A DNA stretch of 64,000 nucleotides, from assembly GCF_046097095.1 (NCBI RefSeq), contig NZ_CP175698.1, positions 434,001 to 498,000 of the forward strand. Direction: 5' to 3'. This DNA comes from Natrinema sp046097095. GTDB taxonomy: Archaea; Halobacteriota; Halobacteria; Halobacteriales; Natrialbaceae. Position numbers and translations under genes: made by a program. Below the pieces are notes generated by a model, which was not told the origin of the DNA, made no database searches, and saw only the letters and a program-made list of their open reading frames with translations. Shown piece by piece: positions 60,641 to 64,000 of the stretch (the stretch's first letter is position 1; each line of letters starts with the position of its first letter).

Positions 60641-61630
60641 ATGAGCGACACCGACTGGTGGTTTCTCGACCTGGCGATCGTCATCGCAGCGACTGGCACG
60701 CTCACCTTCGGCATTCTATCCGGAGCGACTGGCGTTGGACGGATCGCGCTCGCGCTTCCGCTCATCCTCTTTCTTCCGGGGTACGCGCTCGTTTCCGCCC
60801 TCTTTCCGGACGAGCCAAACGACGACTATCGCTCCTTCGACGAGGAGAAGACCGGCCTCGGTAACCCTCTCCTGGTCAGCGGTGGTCTCAAGGCGATCGA
60901 ACGGACGATCCTCTCAGTCGTCTTTAGTGTTGCACTCGTTCCGGCGATCACCCTTTTCGCGAGCGCAACCCCTGGGGGAGTGACGCTCGAACCGGTACTC
61001 TCCGGACTCTCGGTGGCCACCATTCTCCTCGCGCTCGTCGCGACCGGGGCTCGATACCGCTGTTCGCCCGATAGACGGTTCGTCCCTACGCTTTCGTCGG
61101 TGTCTCCGTTCTTCGCTCAGCGAGGGCCGAGCCCGTACGGACGACCGAACGCACGACCGTACAACGTGGCAATCACAGTCGGCGTCGTTCTGTTGCTCGC
61201 AAGCGGCGGATTCGCCATCGCAAATCCACCCCAGAACGACGGATTCACGGAACTCTCGGTCGACACGCAGAATATCTCCGGCGGGATGGAAACGATGTAC
61301 GACGCGAATTACACCGCGGGCGAGTCCCAGCAACTCCCGCTGACGATTACCAACCGCGAGCACGGAGAGCGGACGTACACGACTGTTGTCTTGCTCCAGC
61401 GGGTGAACTACGACGGTAACACTGCAACCGTCAACGAGTCGGTCGAACTGACCAGACAAACGGCAACGGTTGCCGCCGGTGGCTCACACCGTCAGTCACT
61501 CAACATCACGCCGACAATGCGCAGGGGATCCCTTCGGCTGGCAGTGTTGCTCTACGAGGACGAGCCGCCGTCGGAGCCGACCGTCGACAACGCCTATCGC
61601 GTCATTCGGCTCCCGATTGAGGTGTCATAG
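60641..61630 (+). CDS. DUF1616 membrane protein
   Basis: A 329-residue protein of the archaeal DUF1616 family. Four hydrophobic segments (FLDLAIVIAATGTLTFGILS, ALALPLILFLPGYALVSALF, and two more up to about residue 190) are followed by an extracellular beta-sandwich-like domain (LSVDTQNISGGMETMYDANY, LTITNREHGERTYTTVVLLQ) that looks like a CARDB or Ig-like fold. FLPGYALVSALFP is the family hallmark. Members often occur in haloarchaeal surface-glycan clusters. The role is unknown. TATA-like AATAAA about 30 bp upstream. Confidence 0.83.
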   Translation: MSDTDWWFLDLAIVIAATGTLTFGILSGATGVGRIALALPLILFLPGYALVSALFPDEPNDDYRSFDEEKTGLGNPLLVSGGLKAIERTILSVVFSVALVPAITLFASATPGGVTLEPVLSGLSVATILLALVATGARYRCSPDRRFVPTLSSVSPFFAQRGPSPYGRPNARPYNVAITVGVVLLLASGGFAIANPPQNDGFTELSVDTQNISGGMETMYDANYTAGESQQLPLTITNREHGERTYTTVVLLQRVNYDGNTATVNESVELTRQTATVAAGGSHRQSLNITPTMRRGSLRLAVLLYEDEPPSEPTVDNAYRVIRLPIEVS

Positions 61631-61634
61631 ATAG

Positions 61635-62213
61635 ATGTGGCCGTGGGAGCACCTCGCGTTCGCGTACGTTCTGTATTCGCTGACGGCGAACGTGATCCTG
61701 CGACGGTCGCCGTCGGCCCACGAGACGATCATCGTCGCCATCGCCTCACAGCTGCCCGACCTGATCGACAAGCCACTCGCCTGGTCCCTGGGGATCACGG
61801 AGACCGGTTACTCGATCGGCCATTCGATCATCGTCGCGCCCGTCATCTGCCTCGTTGCGTACGCGGTGGCCGATCGATGGGACGCCCGATCGCTCGCCGG
61901 TGCCTTCTCGATCGCTTACCTCTCACATCCTGCTGCTGACGTCCTCAGTCGAATACTCAGAGGCGAAGTGATCGATTTCCGGATGCTTCTCTGGCCGATC
62001 GCATCGCCGCCGGCCGGCGCTGACGGTGGCTTCACCGACCACGTCGTCCGATACCTCCTCGGATACGTGTATCTGCTCATGATGGAGGGGCTGACGGTAC
62101 AGGTCGCGTTTCAGGCGCTGTTGGGCGTTTCCGTTCTGGCGCTCTGGTTGTCGGACGGCGCACCGGTCGCCACCGATATCTGGCGGCTAGCTTACGACCA
62201 GAGACGACAGTGA
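61635..62213 (+). CDS. DUF457/YdjM-type membrane-bound metal-dependent hydrolase
   Basis: A 192-residue membrane protein of the YdjM/LexA-regulated DUF457 group. Conserved polar residues are HLAFAYVLYSL near the start, IASQLPDLIDKPLAW, GHSIIVAPVICL and SHPAADVLSRIL. The His/Asp residues in these segments are those thought to bind metal. Four to five transmembrane helices are predicted. It starts 4 bp after the DUF1616 stop, so it is in the same operon. Function and substrate are unknown. Confidence 0.82.
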   Translation: MWPWEHLAFAYVLYSLTANVILRRSPSAHETIIVAIASQLPDLIDKPLAWSLGITETGYSIGHSIIVAPVICLVAYAVADRWDARSLAGAFSIAYLSHPAADVLSRILRGEVIDFRMLLWPIASPPAGADGGFTDHVVRYLLGYVYLLMMEGLTVQVAFQALLGVSVLALWLSDGAPVATDIWRLAYDQRRQ

Positions 62214-62612
62214 CCGGGAGCCGTCGGCACGGACTCGAGCGGCCGAAGTGACAGGAGGGTCGGCGAGACGGCTCGCTCGAGCTGGGGGGACTGCACGCGG
62301 CTCGCTGTTTTCTTAGCGGCGGTACGAGACTCGAGAGCGGAGCGGAGCAGGCCACCTTGTCGACTCGAGGCGGCGCTATGTCGTCCGCTGCCAAACGAGG
62401 GAGACACCCGTGTAGAACGGAATGTCGGCCAAAGCGATCGATGCCGGTCGTCTCGAGACGGGGGAGACGCGACCGGAGCTAAGAACCGTCGAATTGCTAC
62501 TGTTGTTGTCGGAGTTGGTCACAGCGGGTCGAAAAATCGATCAGTCGAGACCGTCGGTGACGACAGAGATCGATCCATTCCTACCGAAACTCCGACGCGG
62601 ACGGCCACGTCA
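62214..62612. other. Convergent intergenic region without a supported gene
   Basis: A 399-bp G+C-rich stretch between the DUF457 stop and the 3' end of the partial membrane-protein gene on the other strand. An 81-codon forward frame starts at 62422, but it runs over the 3' end of the neighbour and has no recognisable features. I see no RNA or repeat. Confidence 0.4.
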
Positions 62613-64000
62613 TCACGTCATAGTCGCCGGAGAGGGCGTACACATCGTCACGTCACCGTTCGTATAGACCGTCGCTTGCTCGGGCCGACAGAGCCGTGCT
62701 CGAGAGACCTTCTGCATCTCTGCGCTTCCGGACGGGGTTCTGAAGTACGATCCCACGGTCGACTGCCTCGTTCGATAGATCGTGTAGTTGTGCGTCATAG
62801 GACCGTCGGGCGGAACGACCGCCGGATTCATCGCCGTCGCCGGATACGCCCCGGTCCGGGCGATCAACGTCTGATAGGGGTGATCGGTGTAGATATGCTG
62901 GTCACGTCCAATCTCGTAGCCGCTGGGCGACCCGGTCAGTTCGCCGACCGCGTCCGCGGCCGCAAGCTCCGATTGGTCGTACGCGAGGCGCTCGTGGTGC
63001 TCCGAGAAAACCGGATTGTCGGCGGTGCTTTCAGCAGTGAGCATCATCGCACCGGGATAGACGAGGATGAACGAGAACAGCACGACGAAGATGATCCGTG
63101 GAGTGAGGCTCCGTCTAAGCGTCCGCAGACCGATCGCGCTGAGGACGGCCATCGGTGCATACAGGAAGGCAAACCAGCGCGTCGGAATGAAATTCCGGAT
63201 ACCGAACATCGGCAAGGCGAGGACGAACACGAGCATGAAGGCCGACGCGAGCAGGAGCGTAAACACCGACTGTTCGGCGCGTCGCCTGTGGACGACGTAC
63301 AGGCAGCCGACGAACGTCGCGCCGAGCAGCAAGAGGAAACCGGCCTTGTCCACGTAGGGGACGACTCGGTCGAGCAGCGTCATCGCGCTCTCGGCCGCTG
63401 CCGCCGCCCCTCCGGACGAGGAACTGTTCTGGATGTTGAGGAACCCGGCGCTCTCCTTGAGCGTTTCCGAGAAGTATTTCAGCACCGTCGCCAGGAACGA
63501 CTGCCGCTGGTACGGTGTCAGCGACCACACGAAGATCGTCAGTCCGAAGTTGAAGACGACGAGCCCGATGAGGTTGACCGGCTTCTTCGTCCGGAAGACG
63601 CTCGTATCAAGCCGTGTAAGTCCGAACGGACCGAAAACGAACGTGACCTGCGCAAGAAACGCTGCGAGCAGCAACACGAGCATAATGAACGTCGACACCT
63701 GATGAGTGAGGATGACGGCGATGCTCAGCAAGAGGAGGACGAAGAAGTCACGTATCGTGTACTCGATCCGCATCACACGGAGTAATGCATACAGCACTCC
63801 GAGGAAAAAGACCAGTCCCAGGCTCGTAGGGATGATGTGCATTCCCCACCGCGTGACGTGGCCCGCAAAGGCGAAAAACGCCGTCGCCAGCACGGCCCAC
63901 CGCGCCGAAACGAGCAGGTTCGTGGTCGCGTAGACGAGCAACACCGAGAGCGGCATCACTAGCCCTACCGAGAGGTACAACGCGCCACGAACGGGGATAT
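62613..64000 (-). CDS. Large polytopic membrane protein, N-terminus outside window
   Basis: The reverse strand is open to the window edge; the only possible start inside the window is a TTG, and coding continues beyond it, so the gene is cut. The visible 462 residues contain about eight to ten transmembrane segments (VLATAFFAFAGHVTRWGMHI, FVLLLLSIAVILTHQVSTFI, FAFLYAPMAVLSAIGLRTL) and a C-terminal extracytoplasmic domain of about 110 residues. A Ser/Gly/Ala linker lies near the middle. It resembles GT-C type glycosyltransferases or polymerases, but no catalytic motif can be assigned without the N-terminus. Its place beside DUF1616/DUF457 fits a surface-glycan role. Confidence 0.7.
   Translation of the reverse strand, partial: IPVRGALYLSVGLVMPLSVLLVYATTNLLVSARWAVLATAFFAFAGHVTRWGMHIIPTSLGLVFFLGVLYALLRVMRIEYTIRDFFVLLLLSIAVILTHQVSTFIMLVLLLAAFLAQVTFVFGPFGLTRLDTSVFRTKKPVNLIGLVVFNFGLTIFVWSLTPYQRQSFLATVLKYFSETLKESAGFLNIQNSSSSGGAAAAAESAMTLLDRVVPYVDKAGFLLLLGATFVGCLYVVHRRRAEQSVFTLLLASAFMLVFVLALPMFGIRNFIPTRWFAFLYAPMAVLSAIGLRTLRRSLTPRIIFVVLFSFILVYPGAMMLTAESTADNPVFSEHHERLAYDQSELAAADAVGELTGSPSGYEIGRDQHIYTDHPYQTLIARTGAYPATAMNPAVVPPDGPMTHNYTIYRTRQSTVGSYFRTPSGSAEMQKVSRARLCRPEQATVYTNGDVTMCTPSPATMT

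Noticed and set aside
62422..62667. 81-codon forward frame in the convergent gap
   Set aside because: It overlaps the 3' end of the opposite gene, and has no membrane segment, motif or promoter.
1..64000. Search for CRISPR arrays, insertion sequences, integrase or attachment sites
   Set aside because: No regularly spaced repeats, transposase-like proteins or tRNA-flanking direct repeats were seen; the single tRNA gene has no duplicated 3' end nearby.

Overview
The window is a stretch of haloarchaeal chromosome, most likely from the Natrialbales (Natrinema/Haloterrigena type). The grounds are: G+C-rich DNA with very acidic predicted proteins, TATA boxes about 27 bp upstream of start codons (leaderless transcripts), many twin-arginine and lipobox signal peptides, an archaeal-type S-adenosylmethionine synthetase, ADP-forming acetyl-CoA synthetase, aspartate carbamoyltransferase with a separate regulatory chain, and two bacterio-opsin-activator-type HTH proteins. 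I see no insertion sequence, CRISPR array, rRNA or prophage. One tRNA gene (Lys, CUU) is present.

Positions 1-47,000 are mostly core genes in short operons, many joined by 4-bp start/stop overlaps. They include thyA-folA; a thioredoxin-fold DUF255 protein and a small thioredoxin; cysteine synthase; thiI; an MFS transporter; S-adenosylmethionine synthetase; a CYTH-domain protein; an FKBP-type isomerase; a RecA-fold protein with a ruined P-loop; pyrB-pyrI followed by two uncharacterised genes; a tungstate/molybdate ABC pair without its ATPase; a TrkA-N/DHH phosphoesterase; a DRTGG protein overlapping ADP-forming acetyl-CoA synthetase; a complete zinc/manganese ABC operon with a strong inverted repeat upstream; a YihY-type membrane protein next to a sugar kinase; an aldehyde dehydrogenase divergent from dpsA; purM; an M50 protease overlapping a TraB-family protein; and a phosphohexomutase. 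Several very small genes (34-55 codons) sit between them.

Positions 45,500-64,000 form an accessory cell-surface polysaccharide region. It holds an alkaline-phosphatase-fold protein, a Bat-type regulator, a Tat-exported parallel beta-helix protein, a Wzx-type flippase, two paralogous exported polysaccharide-deacetylase-like lipoproteins (one apparently catalytically dead), a GT2 glycosyltransferase, a Tat-exported AstE/M14-like amidohydrolase with a PKD domain, an asparagine-synthase-like protein without the glutaminase cysteine, two DUF7344-type winged-helix proteins, DUF1616 and DUF457 membrane proteins, and a large membrane protein cut by the window end. I infer that they make, flip and trim an extracellular polysaccharide; the polymer cannot be read from the sequence.

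The most informative regulatory signal is a DtxR/SirR-type operator (TTAGG-Y-NN-R-CC-W-AA). It occurs once upstream of dpsA and twice around the promoter of a 55-residue protein about 0.9 kb away. The dpsA copy and one of the two others have identical arms, which suggests a small iron regulon containing an undescribed micro-protein.
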